A DNA stretch of 64,000 bases, taken from the NCBI GenBank assembly GCA_033239525.1, contig BSYO01000026.1, forward strand, positions 1,488,001-1,552,000, given 5' to 3'. Shown here in pieces: positions 23,801-33,531 of this stretch. The notes below the pieces were generated by a model. The model did no database searches, was not told the origin of the DNA, and saw nothing but the letters and a program-made list of their open reading frames with translations. Both the position numbers and the translations under genes were made by a program. Within the stretch, counting starts at the first letter, position 1. Each line of letters opens with the position of its first letter. Origin of the DNA: Nepenthes gracilis. Its lineage: Eukaryota > Streptophyta > Magnoliopsida > Caryophyllales > Nepenthaceae.

Positions 23801-25302
23801 TGATACTCCGTACATTTCCTATAATTGCACAAACTATGTCTAATCAAGAATAACATGTGCACTTGTATAAAAAAAATTCTATGTTTTAGTGATGTTCTTT
23901 CAATCTTTAAAAGTTGATTTTTGTGTACACAAGTTCTATTTTGGTGATGTCTAAACTTGTAATTCACATGTTTATAAAATTGTCATATAAGAGATTTTTT
24001 CTCAAAATTGTCAATTTGGAAGATTGTAAGAAATATTGTATATTAATATATTTCGTAATTAGAAAAATAAGTGGTCTAAAGGATAATCAAACATCAATGA
24101 AGACTAGCGCTAAATACATGCCTATATTGCGCAAGTGTGCTTTTCTTCCATTGTTTCCACTCCTGAGCCATGCCTGTGCTGCGCATGAGCATACTTGGTC
24201 CAGTATACTCACACCCAATGTATGCCTATTTCGCACATGAGCACATTTGATCTAGTAAGTCTACTCTTAATGTGCACCTATGTGGCACATGTGCATTGCC
24301 TTTCTAAAGGCCTTGTGCCTAGTATGCACTTGTACAATGCATGAGTGCTAAGGTGTTGTTTTATCTCATAAGTGTGTTTTTTAACATTTTTTTTCCATCT
24401 TTATATATGCTTCTCTTCTTCTAACCCTTGCTACTATGAAAATTGAGCAAACTTTGTGCTTTCATTGTTTAAGAAGAAGATATCAATTAAAAGAGAAAAC
24501 CCAATCTTTTGCCCTTAAGATGGAATTGTCAAGCTTTTCTTAATCAATCCTTTGTCTGATTGTTCATACACTCGTTCCAATCTGCAAACATTCATAGTGG
24601 CATTTTTGGCATGGTCATTGGATTTTAAGAGTGTATGGAGATTCATTAGCAAGTGGAGTGAATTTATAAGAAGACTGAAAGCCGTTTAGTTCCGTTGTTG
24701 TGAGCAAATTCAAAGAGTTCCCTAGTAGGGGTCATAAATTTGAAGTTAGCTAACGTTTAATGCGTTTGTACCATCCGAGTTATAATATAATACGGATTTC
24801 ATATTATTTTGCTTTTACTAGTTAGAAAAGTTCGAAAGATTTTACTGAAAAATTAATTGGTTTTTAAGATTTTTCTTGGTCATCAAAATTATACGTAAAT
24901 TCTTTTATGTTTTCAGATTTATTTTAATAATAATTATTTCTATAGATATTGGTTTGTAATTATATTTAGAAGAGAATATACATTATATATATTGTATCTT
25001 TGTACATTCTGTGCTTCCGCTTTTTATACATGGTTGAAACAAAACATGATTATCGCATCCCTAGCCTTCATCTACCATATTGAGATTTCGGATTATTCTC
25101 ATTGCGATGTGCTGTTGTTTGTTTTTGTCTCCTAGGAGGTATCATAAACAACACATTACGACCACAAATTCCAATATGGTGTGATCCAGAATGGAAGACA
25201 TTGATGGAAAATTGTTGGGCATCCGATCCTGCAGAGAGGCCATCCTTCTCGGAAATCTCCCAGAGGCTGAGGAATATGGCTGCAGCCATGAATGTCAAAT
25301 AA
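8834..25302 (+). CDS. PB1-domain Raf-like (B4-type) protein kinase, eight exons, 1,113 aa
   Basis: Exons: 8834-11227, 11313-11417, 11583-11735, 12869-13032, 13233-13380, 14033-14155, 14253-14340 and 25136-25302. All junctions are GT/AG and keep frame. A PB1 domain spans about residues 19-119 (basic Lys21, acidic [15 protein letters not shown] cluster). A long poorly conserved middle follows. The kinase domain runs from about 841 to the end: glycine loop GSGTYGAV 847-854, Lys867, alphaC Glu891, HFDLKCEN 967-974 with catalytic Asp969, DLG 991-993, APE 1015-1017. HFD and DLG replace HRD and DFG, as is usual in this subgroup. B4 Raf-like kinases act in osmotic-stress and ABA signalling by phosphorylating SnRK2 kinases; that role is from family knowledge. 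The start at 8834 (MDSPANS) fits the family; an in-frame ATG at 8744 would add 30 residues. Length and N-terminus resemble the HCR1/RAF40 and RAF35 branch. The gene is intact despite a 10.8-kb last intron. Confidence 0.93.
11736..12868 (+). other. Kinase intron 3, nothing recognised
   Basis: A 1.13-kb intron between the glycine-loop exon and the alphaC exon. Ordinary AT-rich intron sequence with no ORF or repeat that I could identify. Confidence 0.7.
13381..14032 (+). other. Kinase intron 5, nothing recognised
   Basis: A 650-bp T-rich intron ending in a polypyrimidine tract and TTCTAG. No other structure seen. Confidence 0.7.
16515..17191 (-). repeat. LTR of copy A (truncated)
   Basis: On the minus strand it begins TGTTAAAAATATTT and follows the same landmarks as the copy B LTR: a U3 with many GTGCGC/GCACATG-type words, a TATATATAATC region, a CTTCTTCAAACCCT leader, TTAAGAAGAAGA, AAGTTCCCTAGTAG and CTTGTACCATC. 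It stops matching copy B near 16515, so roughly the last third of the LTR is missing. Confidence 0.6.
17640..19371 (-). pseudogene. Env-like third ORF of copy A, broken
   Basis: Homologous by eye to the env-like region of copy B. Shared landmarks are an upstream segment with [20 protein letters not shown] (copy B: a near match), [17 protein letters not shown] (copy [18 protein letters not shown]), the [13 protein letters not shown] segment and a C-terminal [15 protein letters not shown] segment. The protein resembles what databases call plant transposon or env-like proteins of SIRE elements; I recall a family named 'putative plant transposon protein' but cannot confirm membership. Its role is unknown, and no signal peptide or viral fusion feature is visible. 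Several stops and frameshifts disrupt it. Confidence 0.55.
19529..21285 (-). pseudogene. Ty1/copia gag of copy A, broken
   Basis: On the minus strand a degenerate gag can be followed from about 21285. It includes a copia-gag segment with [17 protein letters not shown], an acidic linker, a CCHC zinc-knuckle remnant around 20490 whose His is replaced by Arg and which holds in-frame stops (one just before the first Cys), [14 protein letters not shown], and a later [14 protein letters not shown] motif at about 19680. It ends in a Lys-rich segment (NFEKKV, stop, IKKS) at about 19529. The partner copy C has the same late gag segment and also loses pol just after it. Gag binds and packages the element RNA; this copy cannot be translated intact. 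Confidence 0.65.
21290..21760 (+). pseudogene. Ty1/copia RNase H C-terminal remnant
   Basis: Across shifted frames the region carries the hallmark end of copia pol: a 'DRKSTS' segment, '[10 protein letters not shown]', '[14 protein letters not shown]', 'HINIRQHFI', 'VETRVTAL' and 'FTNPLD' near the end. RNase H removes the RNA strand during reverse transcription. Stops and frameshifts make it non-functional. It is the only pol sequence left in the three SIRE copies. Confidence 0.7.
22528..23660 (+). pseudogene. Env-like third ORF of copy B
   Basis: Starts at an ATG ([16 protein letters not shown]) right after TGCCATTTCAG, which looks like a splice acceptor, so the ORF may be expressed from a spliced RNA. 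A long open stretch (22660-23097) includes [47 protein letters not shown] and [15 protein letters not shown]. After a stop it continues as [20 protein letters not shown], a Ser/Pro-rich linker (23330-23420) and a C-terminal segment with [12 protein letters not shown] few stops interrupt it. Corresponding parts occur in copies A and C. Function is unknown; the env-like label is positional (third ORF after pol). Confidence 0.6.
24025..25021 (+). repeat. 3' LTR of copy B, about 1 kb
   Basis: Begins TGTAAGAAATATTGTATATT after the purine-rich AATTTGGAAGAT, and aligns from its first base with the LTRs of copies A and C. It contains the CG-word-rich U3, TTTATATATGC as probable TATA box (about 24402) and a CTTCTTCTAACCCTTGC leader. 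It ends near TTCCGCT (25021), aligned with TTCCGCA at 28927 in copy C. Confidence 0.6.
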
Positions 25303-25910
25303 TGCCAACACTAAACCAATGTCTTCGTTATCGGAGTTCAGCTGCTACGACATGGACCCTAATGATGCATTGCGTTTCCTCTGCTTTATGCACTGCTATA
25401 GTATTTACCATACCGTATTGCATTTCTCCAGAGTCATTGAAGAGGATCATATAAAGCGACCGCAGTGGCTGCATCATCAGAATATGTCTTTGGTTCTGGG
25501 TATACATCATATGTGCCTCAATGTACGTATACCCATCAAGGAGGATCATATAATCCAAAGGCTATAACCACTCTCAAAGCGTAAGTCTCTGCTTCTGGGT
25601 GTACATAATATGCATACCAATATATATATGTATATATGGTAAAATTATTATTATTTTTTTAAATTCTCTGTTTGATTTATTTCGAGCCAATTTTATTTCA
25701 TTTTTGATGACTTTTGGATCAATATGGCGCTTCATTGTTAATATGTTTTGTAATTGTACATTGGATTTTGCAGGATGTCATTATTTTAGACTTGACAGTG
25801 ATTTGGAAGTGATCTTCCCAGCAGAATTCTTCCTACCAGAAAAAAAACTAAGCAGAATCAAAGCTGCCTGCCAGGGAGGATGTATATATATATATATATA
25901 AAAAAATCAA
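25303..25910 (+). other. Kinase 3' UTR with a possible 3' UTR intron
   Basis: Follows the TAA stop at 25300-25302. A consensus donor (AAAGC|GTAAGT, 25581) and an acceptor after a T-rich tract (GGATTTTGCAG, ending 25773) suggest a 193-bp intron within the 3' UTR. Short ORFs here have no family resemblance. A TA-repeat run at about 25882-25900 follows. The poly(A) site is not identified. Confidence 0.4.
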
Positions 25911-26603
25911 TGGAACTCGGAGGGTTACATATGTGGTAAATTTTCATTTGAACTTTGGTACTCAAATTACTTTACGTCATATTTCTGTCATCCATTTACA
26001 TTACGTGCATGAATCCTTGGTTTATACTATATGAATGAAGTACATGATTAGTTCTTGTTGCCGCCTTGACGTATCCAAGTGGGAGATTGTTCCGTGTTTT
26101 TTTGTTAGGTATAGATGAAAATATCGGATTGATATCAGTTATATTTATATCTGTATCAAATAATACATATTAGTATCGAATGTATGTGATAAAAATTTTT
26201 TTAAAAAATTATATGCTGATGAGACAATATCAATTGATATATCAGTTAAATATATGATGCATTGACGAATATTTTGCTTACAGGGTATATCAGTCAATAT
26301 GTTTTGATATTTTACGGTATCAGGTGGGCTCAATATGGACACATATCGTTGGACCAAGTTTGGTACCTTGAAGTATGTGGTCTGGCTCACTAGGCTTGAG
26401 CTTTCGCGGCTTCTCCATGTTGAAAATATTTGGGTCTAAGAGAATCGATTGATGAAGATAAAACCTAACTCTAGTAGCCCAATATTAGATGGCCTAAAAC
26501 AATTGTCCACACCTGAGAAAACTTATTAGATTATGCCAATTAAGTTTACCAATGTTAATCATACATAACTTCAAATGATATAGTGCCGGCATCAAAGGGT
26601 CAG

Positions 26604-26626
26604 AAAAAAAAAAAAAAAAAAAAAAA
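26604..26626. repeat. A23 homopolymer tract
   Basis: An uninterrupted run of A after CAAAGGGTCAG. It could be a decayed poly(A) tail of a retroposed sequence or slippage expansion. No gene or SINE body could be recognised just upstream. Confidence 0.8.
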
Positions 26627-26832
26627 GTTACTATGGATAGTGGTTGGGTCTGGTCAAACCAGGGCAGATCATGAGTGAATAGAAAAAAGAATACCTAGAA
26701 CTCCATTTTGGATTTTTTGAATGACATGGCCGTAGAAATCTTATCCATAGTAGGAATTTCATATGTTCCACTTGTGGTGCTTATCATTTTTCGTGCCGGA
26801 CGTCTTATCTTAGGGGTTTAACCGAAGACAAC

Positions 26833-27132
26833 ATGGCCGAAAGGCTGGGGGACCTTTGTTTTGATACTATCAAAGAAAGGATTACCCAAAAAATCGAGGA
26901 ATTAGTAAATATAGATTTTCATAAGAATTTTCATCTTCCCCCAGGCCTAACCATGCAGGATGTTGCATGCCACCTGCATGAAGATGGGGAATCTTTGGAG
27001 CAACTTATTAATATTTTAAAGAATCTTTCGGGTCTGCAAAGTAATGAATTTCATCAAGTTCTGCAGTTTCTTATTTATTTCACACTTTTTTTTTTGGATG
27101 ATTGGTATAGTAGGTATGAAATTTGGATGTAG
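26833..27132 (+). CDS. Unrecognised 99-codon ORF, possible gene fragment
   Basis: ATG at 26833 opens 99 codons starting MAERLGDLCFDTIKERITQK and continuing through LPPGLTMQDVACHLHEDG and SLEQLINILKNLSGLQ. The first 75 residues look like a real amphipathic, mostly helical protein with balanced composition, unlike the AT-driven ORFs around it. The last 25 residues become Phe/Ile-rich as the DNA turns AT-rich, so the true coding part may end near 27065 (ending ..EFHQVLQ). I do not recognise the family. It is not obviously transposon-derived. It could be a displaced exon, a captured gene fragment or a small gene. Confidence 0.3.
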   Translation: MAERLGDLCFDTIKERITQKIEELVNIDFHKNFHLPPGLTMQDVACHLHEDGESLEQLINILKNLSGLQSNEFHQVLQFLIYFTLFFLDDWYSRYEIWM

Positions 27133-27320
27133 AAATTATTTATCTTTATGTTTCCGTTTATATAAAATAAAATGTGGTGTGCCGATTTTGTGGGGAGGGT
27201 TATGGCAAGTGGTTCGGATATTGATCGGTCAAGATTATGGTTCTCGGGTATCCAATCCAATCGACCCCAAACTGGAGAAACTCGCCGAGGATTGAGGGGA
27301 CTTTCCCATAAGAGAATAAA

Positions 27321-27554
27321 GGGGCTCTTTGTATGCGGCCCTTAATCATTGAATCGTAATAATCTGATGGTTCTATTTTTTATTTTATTAAAAATTATAT
27401 AAAATAATTTTTTAATTTTTAAAAAGTTAAAAATATTAAAATATTTATATTATTAAAAAATAATTAAAAATAAATTTATTATCATATTTTTATTTTTTTG
27501 AATATTAAATTTCAGTATACTTAGTTCAGAAGTTAGGGGCCGCATAGGAGTCCT
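27321..27554. mobile_element. MITE-like foldback element
   Basis: The left end GGGGCTCTTTGTATGCGGCC (27321) and the reverse complement of the right end (27534-27554, containing GGGGCCGCATAGGAGTCC) form imperfect inverted repeats of about 22 bp around a 190-bp A/T-only centre. Non-coding. Organisation is like 4858-5195. Target duplications not resolved. Confidence 0.4.
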
Positions 27555-27644
27555 ATCTCCACGGCACGAGTGACACCCGATGTGTGATATTACGGGATTC
27601 TTTTATGTGTTAGTCCTCGAATATCTATTCGTTTAGTTTTTCGA

Positions 27645-27690
27645 AAATAATAATAATAATATAATAATATTATTATTATTATTATTTTGG
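27645..27690. repeat. (AAT)n/(ATT)n palindromic microsatellite
   Basis: AATAATAATAAT runs directly into ATTATTATTATT, so the strand can fold on itself. A similar block lies at about 29530-29582. Confidence 0.7.
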
Positions 27691-27831
27691 TTATAATATT
27701 AACAATAATAATTTTTTTTGAAGTTTGTAAATATGAGATTTTTATAAATATTGATGTTGCTGTTCATTTAAGGACCCAAATACTATCTTTTTTTCATTTT
27801 ATAATTTTTTTTATTTTTCTTTCATTGATAA

Positions 27832-28927
27832 TGTTAGGCATATTATGTGTTGGTATATTCCATGATTGAGTCTGATTGGTCGTAGCGTATTATGCAGTGT
27901 CATGAAAATTTGCATCAAATTCATGCCCAATATTCGCAAATGCGCAACTTCTAATTTCCACACCTACCTTGTGTCTAATCCATGCACAATCATCTTTTTC
28001 AACATGTCCACGCTTGAGGTACGCTAAAAACTCGCACGAGCGCTTTTTCCAGAATGCGTGCGCTTAAGGTGCATCCAAGATGTGCATAAGCGCCCTTTCT
28101 AGAATATACACGCTCGATGTGCATCTGAGGTACGCACGAGCATACTTTCTAGATTAGGCGCGCTTGATGAGCACCTAATTGGCGCTCGAGCGTGGGGGCA
28201 CGGACCCAATGCGGGCCTGATGCGTACCTATGCAGTGTTCAAGCATTAGGGTACATATTTTTTATTTACTACATTGTTTTTATCTAATTTTAGACTCTCT
28301 TTATATATACCTACCTTCTACAACTTCTACAATAATTTTTGAGAATATGATGAATAATGTGGCTCCTCTAAAGACCCCTTATTTAAAGTTTGAAAAAGCC
28401 TCCTATTTTAGAAAACTTTTCCTTGATTGTTGAGTAATAATTTTAAAATTTTCTCATTACAGTCTTACAAAATAAATATACTTTGTTGTACATACCTTTT
28501 CATACTTGTTGACTTTTGTACGAGACGTGGTGGCGTGAAAATTGGGATCCAATTATGTGCGAAAATTCTACGACTCGTGAAATAAGATTGACAAGAAAAT
28601 CAAAAGGTGTCTGATTTCGTTACCAAAGATAAATCAAAGGAGTTCCTTGGTAACGGTCACAAGTCAAAAGTAAGTTGATTAAGCTAGTGCATTTGTACCA
28701 CTTAGTCTGTAAATTAATTTTCTTAGTGCATTATTTTTATTGGCCATAAAAATCCCAAGGGTTTACTCAATAATCATGGTCACCAAGGTTTTTTTCGTCA
28801 CCAAAAATCTTGTCTTAACTATTATTATTTATTGTACTTATTATTTATATAATTTTAATAGTTAAATATATCTAGATTCAAATATATTTTACATATATTA
28901 TATATTTATCTGTATCTTTATTCCGCA
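27832..28927 (+). repeat. 5' LTR of copy C
   Basis: Starts TGTTAGGCATATTATGTG and is placed to end near TTCCGCA (28927) by comparison with copy B. U3 carries alternating CGCACGAGCG/GTGCATC words and CTTTCTAGAATA repeats. TTTATATATACC at about 28300 is a likely TATA box. The exact 3' border is uncertain because the copy C 3' LTR is truncated and the copy A LTR is incomplete. Confidence 0.55.
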
Positions 28928-29395
28928 ATTTGAAAAAGGGTCAAAATGAGTTGAGATTAGAGACTTTCTAATCTTTTTCAATTTGTATAAGAGATTCACT
29001 CTGATCCTCGACCCTAATTTAGATATATACTAGCTACTCTCTATTCGTTGTTCCCTGCTTTGATGAGAGTAATTATACTAATTGAAGGTGCACATGAGAG
29101 ACTTTGTTACCAAAGATTCTTAGCTATTATTATTTATTGTACTTATTATTTATATCATTTTGATAGTTAAATATATCTAAATTTAAATATATTTTACATA
29201 TATTATATATTTATATGTATCTTTATTCTACGATTCAAAACGAGTTAAGATTAGGGACTCCTTAATCTTTTTCAATTTGTATCAAAGACTTACCCCAATT
29301 TTCGACCCTAATCTAAATATATACTAATCACTATCTATCTGTTCTTTCATACTTTAATGGGAGTAACTATACTTATTAAAAAGTATGCATGAGAG
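28790..29395. repeat. Tandem duplication, two copies of about 300 bp
   Basis: The block with CTATTATTATTTATTGTACT at 28819 recurs at 29124. Both copies continue through AATATATTTTACATATATTA, CTAATCTTTTTCAATTTGTA, TCGACCCTAAT and a CATGAGAG ending (29100 and 29395). The duplication spans the supposed LTR end and adjacent leader, so it arose within the element. Confidence 0.7.
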
Positions 29396-29459
29396 CTTTC
29401 TCAAATCTATTGATGAACGGGTATGAGGCAACACGCAATTTGGGTGGACTCCACCCAAG

Positions 29460-30110
29460 AGTATTATAATATCCCAAATTTTTATTTGATTTGGGCTTAA
29501 TTGGATTATAAAAAAATATAAATAAAATATAACAATAATAATAATAATTATTATTATAATAATAATTATTATTATATTATTAAAGGGAGGTACGTAGCGA
29601 AAAGAAAGAAAAGAAGAAAAAAGGAAAATGGAAAGAGAGGGGGAAGAGGAGAGAGAAGAGATAGGGAAGAGCAACCACCACCGTCACCAGAGCAATCGAT
29701 GCCAAGATCAGAAGTCGATAAAGTCCTTTCTACAATTTACTATCCATTTTGTGCGGTGGTGTAAGTGGATGGAAAAGGACACAAGACGAACAGAGGAGCT
29801 GCCACCGTCGCCGGAGGAAATATATGAAATCGAAGCAAGTAAATCATTCCCTTCTCTTTCTTTGATGTCGATTCTTGGTTTGCGTGTATTGATTTTGAAA
29901 AGAATCGGTCAAATCGTGGAAAATGGGAAATGAGACGCGGTAAAGAGAAAGAAAGTAAATGATGGATTGCATGTGTCGCCGTTGTTGCCGTCGTTGTTGT
30001 AGGGTTGCTACCACCGTAGTCAACATCATCGTGCCGTGTTGGAATCGCCGTTGGCAAAAAGGAAAATTTTTTGACAAATTAGAATTAAATGCCCAAATTT
30101 TAAACACAAC
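29460..30110 (+). repeat. LTR-like insertion inside copy C (possible Ty3/gypsy type)
   Basis: Begins near TATAATATCCCAAATTTTTA, has an AAT/ATT foldback at about 29530-29582, then a purine-rich leader (about 29600-29670) and a CACCACCGTCACC / CGCCGTTGTTGCC stretch. That order resembles solo gypsy LTRs with leader. The open frame at 29628-29933 is low-complexity (Glu/Arg/Lys) and is not called as a gene. Boundaries are approximate. Confidence 0.3.
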
Positions 30111-30114
30111 CAAG

Positions 30115-31020
30115 GTCTAATAGTGGCAATGAAAGCTAATGCTACGTTGATTGATGACGAAGAAGAAAATAACGAAAAATGCACCGAAGATGGTTGAGTT
30201 AATTATATGGCTTTCATGACTTCTATGTACAAAAATAATGAGAATTTAGAAGATGACCTGGATCAAACTGATGATTTTGAAAATGAATCAGAAACTCAAT
30301 TTTATAACTTACAACACGCATACGAGAAATTATTTAGGAGTGGCTGAAAATCAAGAAAACAAATACGTCCCTAAAACAAAAATTAGTAAAAATAAAAAAA
30401 GGTCAGCCTTAGAACTAAATTAGACTGTGAGACAGAAGAACTTGAGAAATTAAACAAGACATTTATAGAAAAAATAAAACCCTTAAATTAGATCTTGAAA
30501 GTACTCAAAATGATATAAAATAATTTTCGAGTGGATTCAAATAATTGGACCGCATGCTCGGTCTAGGAAAAGTCTACAAGAACAAAATGGGGTTGGAATA
30601 TTCTGCTAATACTTTAAATATTAATGTTAACTCAAAAACCATCTTTGTCCCAAGACGACACATCGTGTCATTTGTCCCTATCGATTAGAAATTAAAAGGT
30701 TTTACAAAAATAAATACTAATGTACCTAATATCTCATACTCAAATAATAGAAGGAGCCTTAGCTCTAGTCAAACTAGAAATCAAGATAATGAATCTTACC
30801 TCTCTTCTAAATTTGTCCCGATATATCGTGGGTGTAGAAAAATTGAACATATTCACTCCCATTGTTTTACAACTAATTTTCAGAGCAATCTTAATCAAAG
30901 GACAAATATGCACACCCTCATGAATCATATCAACCAACTGAATGATCAAATGATAAAATTATACAAAATAATTATATCTGAAAAGAAAGTATTGATCAAG
31001 AAGAGTGATCTTACATATTA
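30115..31020 (+). pseudogene. Ty1/copia gag C-terminal part of copy C, broken
   Basis: Recognisable pieces include an acidic stretch with EDDLDQTDDFENESETQF, a Lys/Glu helical region (CETEELEKLNKTF), YSANTLNINVNSKTIFVP and a late-gag zinc-knuckle remnant (CRKIEHIHSHC), followed by MNHINQLNDQMIKLYK and a SEKKVLIKKSDL ending. This ending matches copy A segment by segment. Stops and frame changes are frequent. The N-terminal gag half is missing, or replaced by the 29.4-30.1 kb block. Confidence 0.6.
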
Positions 31021-31119
31021 TAGAGAGACATGACTGGTATAATAACTCAATGCTATATTTATTATATCAAATTAATTTATTGCATAAAAAAGAAAAAAAA
31101 AATCTGATGTCCTGTTCCT

Positions 31120-33060
31120 TGCGCCTGACGAGCACCTCCCTTGTGCTCGTGTGCTCTCCTTATTTTCCAGGCGCACTTGACGCACGCCTAAGGTGTGCTC
31201 AAGCACCACCTCGTTGACCACTTTATTTTCAAGCATAATTTAAGCGCCTTTACATATTTTCTCACCCCTTCTCTCCTGTCTCTCGTCCTTCTCTCTTCTC
31301 TCCTTCTCTCTCTACCTCCAAATCTTCCCGATCTACTCTTTTCCTTACAAATCGTGGGTGCATCTAAGGTAGACTTCTTCCTTTCCACTTCCTCCTTCAC
31401 TTACTCTCCTTTAATGGTGATTTTCATCTCCCTCCATAAACACCATTTTTCTTCTATTATTTTGCTTGATTTGTTCATGTTCTGCACATGTTTAGTCCCA
31501 ATTTGTAGTTAATCGTGCCAACCTTATATAGATCTAGCCTTGTTATGGAATTGGGTTTTGGGTGTTTCGATGTGCAACCCACCCACGTTCTTAGAATACC
31601 CGCTGTCCAATCTATACCTCTTTGTGTAGATTTATAATGATTTTGCCCCTCTCTTGACCCGTGGTGTTGGAGTCTAGTAGGTTTCTTATTTGTTGGCTTT
31701 TGTCGCCAATTGGTGTGGCTCACCATCTCTCTCTCCACTTTTCTATACAAATGTCTGCTCTTCGGATATCCTTCTCCAGAAAGGTCATCGGTAAGCATCC
31801 CTGGGCTAGTAGTCCCTTAGCACCAGACTGCTTTGTCAATCCCTCTACTAAGGACCTTTTTTTTAGAAATATATGTCCCATTGATAACTTACCCTTGAAT
31901 AGAAAGTTCACCTCGTGACCCTAGATCCATCTATTTCTTCATTATTTATTAACCGGCACTAGGAGTTGGTTCTGACTAACATCATTCCTCCTACTACACT
32001 TTCAATTCAAGAGTTCTATACAAACATTCATGATCTAGACCATGCGTTGAATTTCTTTTCTACCTTCTTGAGGGGGAGTATCCTTTAAATTACCCTGAAA
32101 GTGATCTCTCGTACTTGAGGCATTAAGCGTGTCCCCAATCCTAATTACCCATACAGTTTTTATCTCAAGCCATATTTCGATGAGATAGTCTTGTTTCTCC
32201 ATGGCTCTCCCATAACATGGCATAGAAAATCATTTAAGATCAAACACCTTACCCCTTGAAGGATAGTGATGTGCTGTATTATATTGACAAATATTTTTTC
32301 GATCACACACTTCACCTTTGTTCATTTAGATAAGACCTTATTTCTCTATACCCTTCTCAGTAGGTGGCTAATTGATCTCCCATCTCACTTACATTCTCAT
32401 ATCATGTCTATTTTTGTCTCCAAAAAGAATCACAATATTTTTCATGGTTATCTCCTCTAACGCTTGATTATGGGTTTAGGCATCCGGTTCCCTGACCTTC
32501 CTCGTGTGTGGTTTGACAGGCCCATTACTCGAACCACCTTTAAACAGAGGCGAGCCCACACTCGTCGTCTCTCCCTTGCTCATGATGTCCCTTTGGGTGA
32601 TCATCTTTTGGAGGACCCTCCTTTTCGGTCGATGCTGGCCCATCCAATCCTCTATTGTCTAGTTTTTTGACCTTCCTCGTGTGCGGCTTGGTAGGCCCAT
32701 TATTCAAACCACTTTTGAACAAAGCTAAGCCCATACTTGTCGTCTCTCCCCTACTCATGATGACCCTCTAGATAATCCTCTTTTGAAGGACCCCTCCTTT
32801 TTAGCCGTTGTTGGCCCGTCCAATCCTCCATTATCCTCTACCTCTTCCTCCTCGCTGCTCATGGGGCAGCTCTCTGGGTTTTCCGATCAGCTCACGGGAC
32901 TTTCTGCTTCTCATGAACGACTTGTCTCATATTATCAAGGGTTTTCGACGCCTTGACACCCGACTCACTACGAGAGCAATTTGCCCATTTGTCTACCGAG
33001 TTGACGTGTTAGCGTGCGAGTGATCATTTTGACTCTGAGTGATGCCCTCCCTTTGGTCAT
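31120..33060 (+). pseudogene. Env-like third ORF of copy C, broken
   Basis: Parallels copies A and B: a leader with CTCTCTCTACC-type tract (about 31260-31320), then a stretch from about 31740 with HWELVL/RHxELVLTNI-type sequence, QEFYTNIHDLDHALNFFSTF, YPYSFYLKPYFDEI, ITWHRKSFKIKHL, VHLDKTLFLYTL, GLGIRFPDLPRVWFDRPIT and a Ser-rich C-terminal region (about 32830-32900). A segment around 32480-32600 (GTTCCCTGACCTTCCTCGTG) is partly repeated at about 32670-32770, indicating an internal tandem duplication of about 190 bp. Stops and shifts disrupt it. Confidence 0.55.
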
Positions 33061-33531
33061 TTGTAACAAAATAGGAGAGCACATAGCGAGGGGAAGGTTA
33101 TCTTTATGGGTGAGGTTATCATTTAGGGGGAGATTATATTTTAGAGGGGGTCGGTTATTTAGGGGGAGGACCTTGATGAATCATGTTTTAGCATTTCGTT
33201 GGTACTCATGATGTAACTGCTACTTTTCTTCTATCGAAAATATTTTTGACTATGTGTTCACTATTGCTTTACTGCTTTTTCTATCTACATAGCTTGTTTC
33301 GTTTCTATATATTTGTGTTTTGTTTCTATATATTTGTGTACTAACCTTGCTTGAACATGAATAGCAGACTCTCATGTCTTCTACCGTTTTGATTTTACTA
33401 TATCGGTTGTAATATTAGGAGTAGATTTTTAAATGCATATGTTTTACCAATAGTGTCTAAACCCGTGATCTCTGTGTTTTTAGTTTTATGGTTACTAAGG
33501 GGTTTTGTCACGAAATTATCAAATGAGAGAT

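Larger units (their letters stand above)
21286..25021 (+). mobile_element. SIRE/Maximus-like Ty1/copia copy B: end of pol, env-like ORF, 3' LTR
   Basis: Order on the plus strand is RNase H remnant (about 21290-21760), env-like leader and ORF (about 21820-23660), a purine-rich patch just before the LTR (about 24010-24024), then an LTR 24025-25021. It starts abruptly next to the gag start of copy A. The 5' LTR, gag and most of pol are missing. It lies in the same orientation as the host kinase gene. Confidence 0.7.
14341..25135 (+). other. Kinase intron 7, 10.8 kb, filled by two opposed SIRE-type fragments
   Basis: Exon 7 ends at 14340 (ATAATTG|GTAGGT, phase 1) and exon 8 begins at 25136 after CCTAG, restoring the G-G-I-I reading. 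Both sides match the kinase family, so the intron is real unless splicing fails. About 2.1 kb of ordinary intron (14341 to about 16510) precedes copy A (minus, to about 21285). Copy B (plus) follows to about 25021, ending only about 115 bp before the final exon. A short direct match, TGACAGAAAAGGTAA, occurs at the exon 6 donor (14145-14159) and again at 14511-14525, giving a decoy-like donor. Confidence 0.85.

Noticed and set aside
29628..29933. Glu/Arg-rich 101-codon ORF
   Set aside because: Translation of a purine-rich LTR leader; no domain and low complexity.
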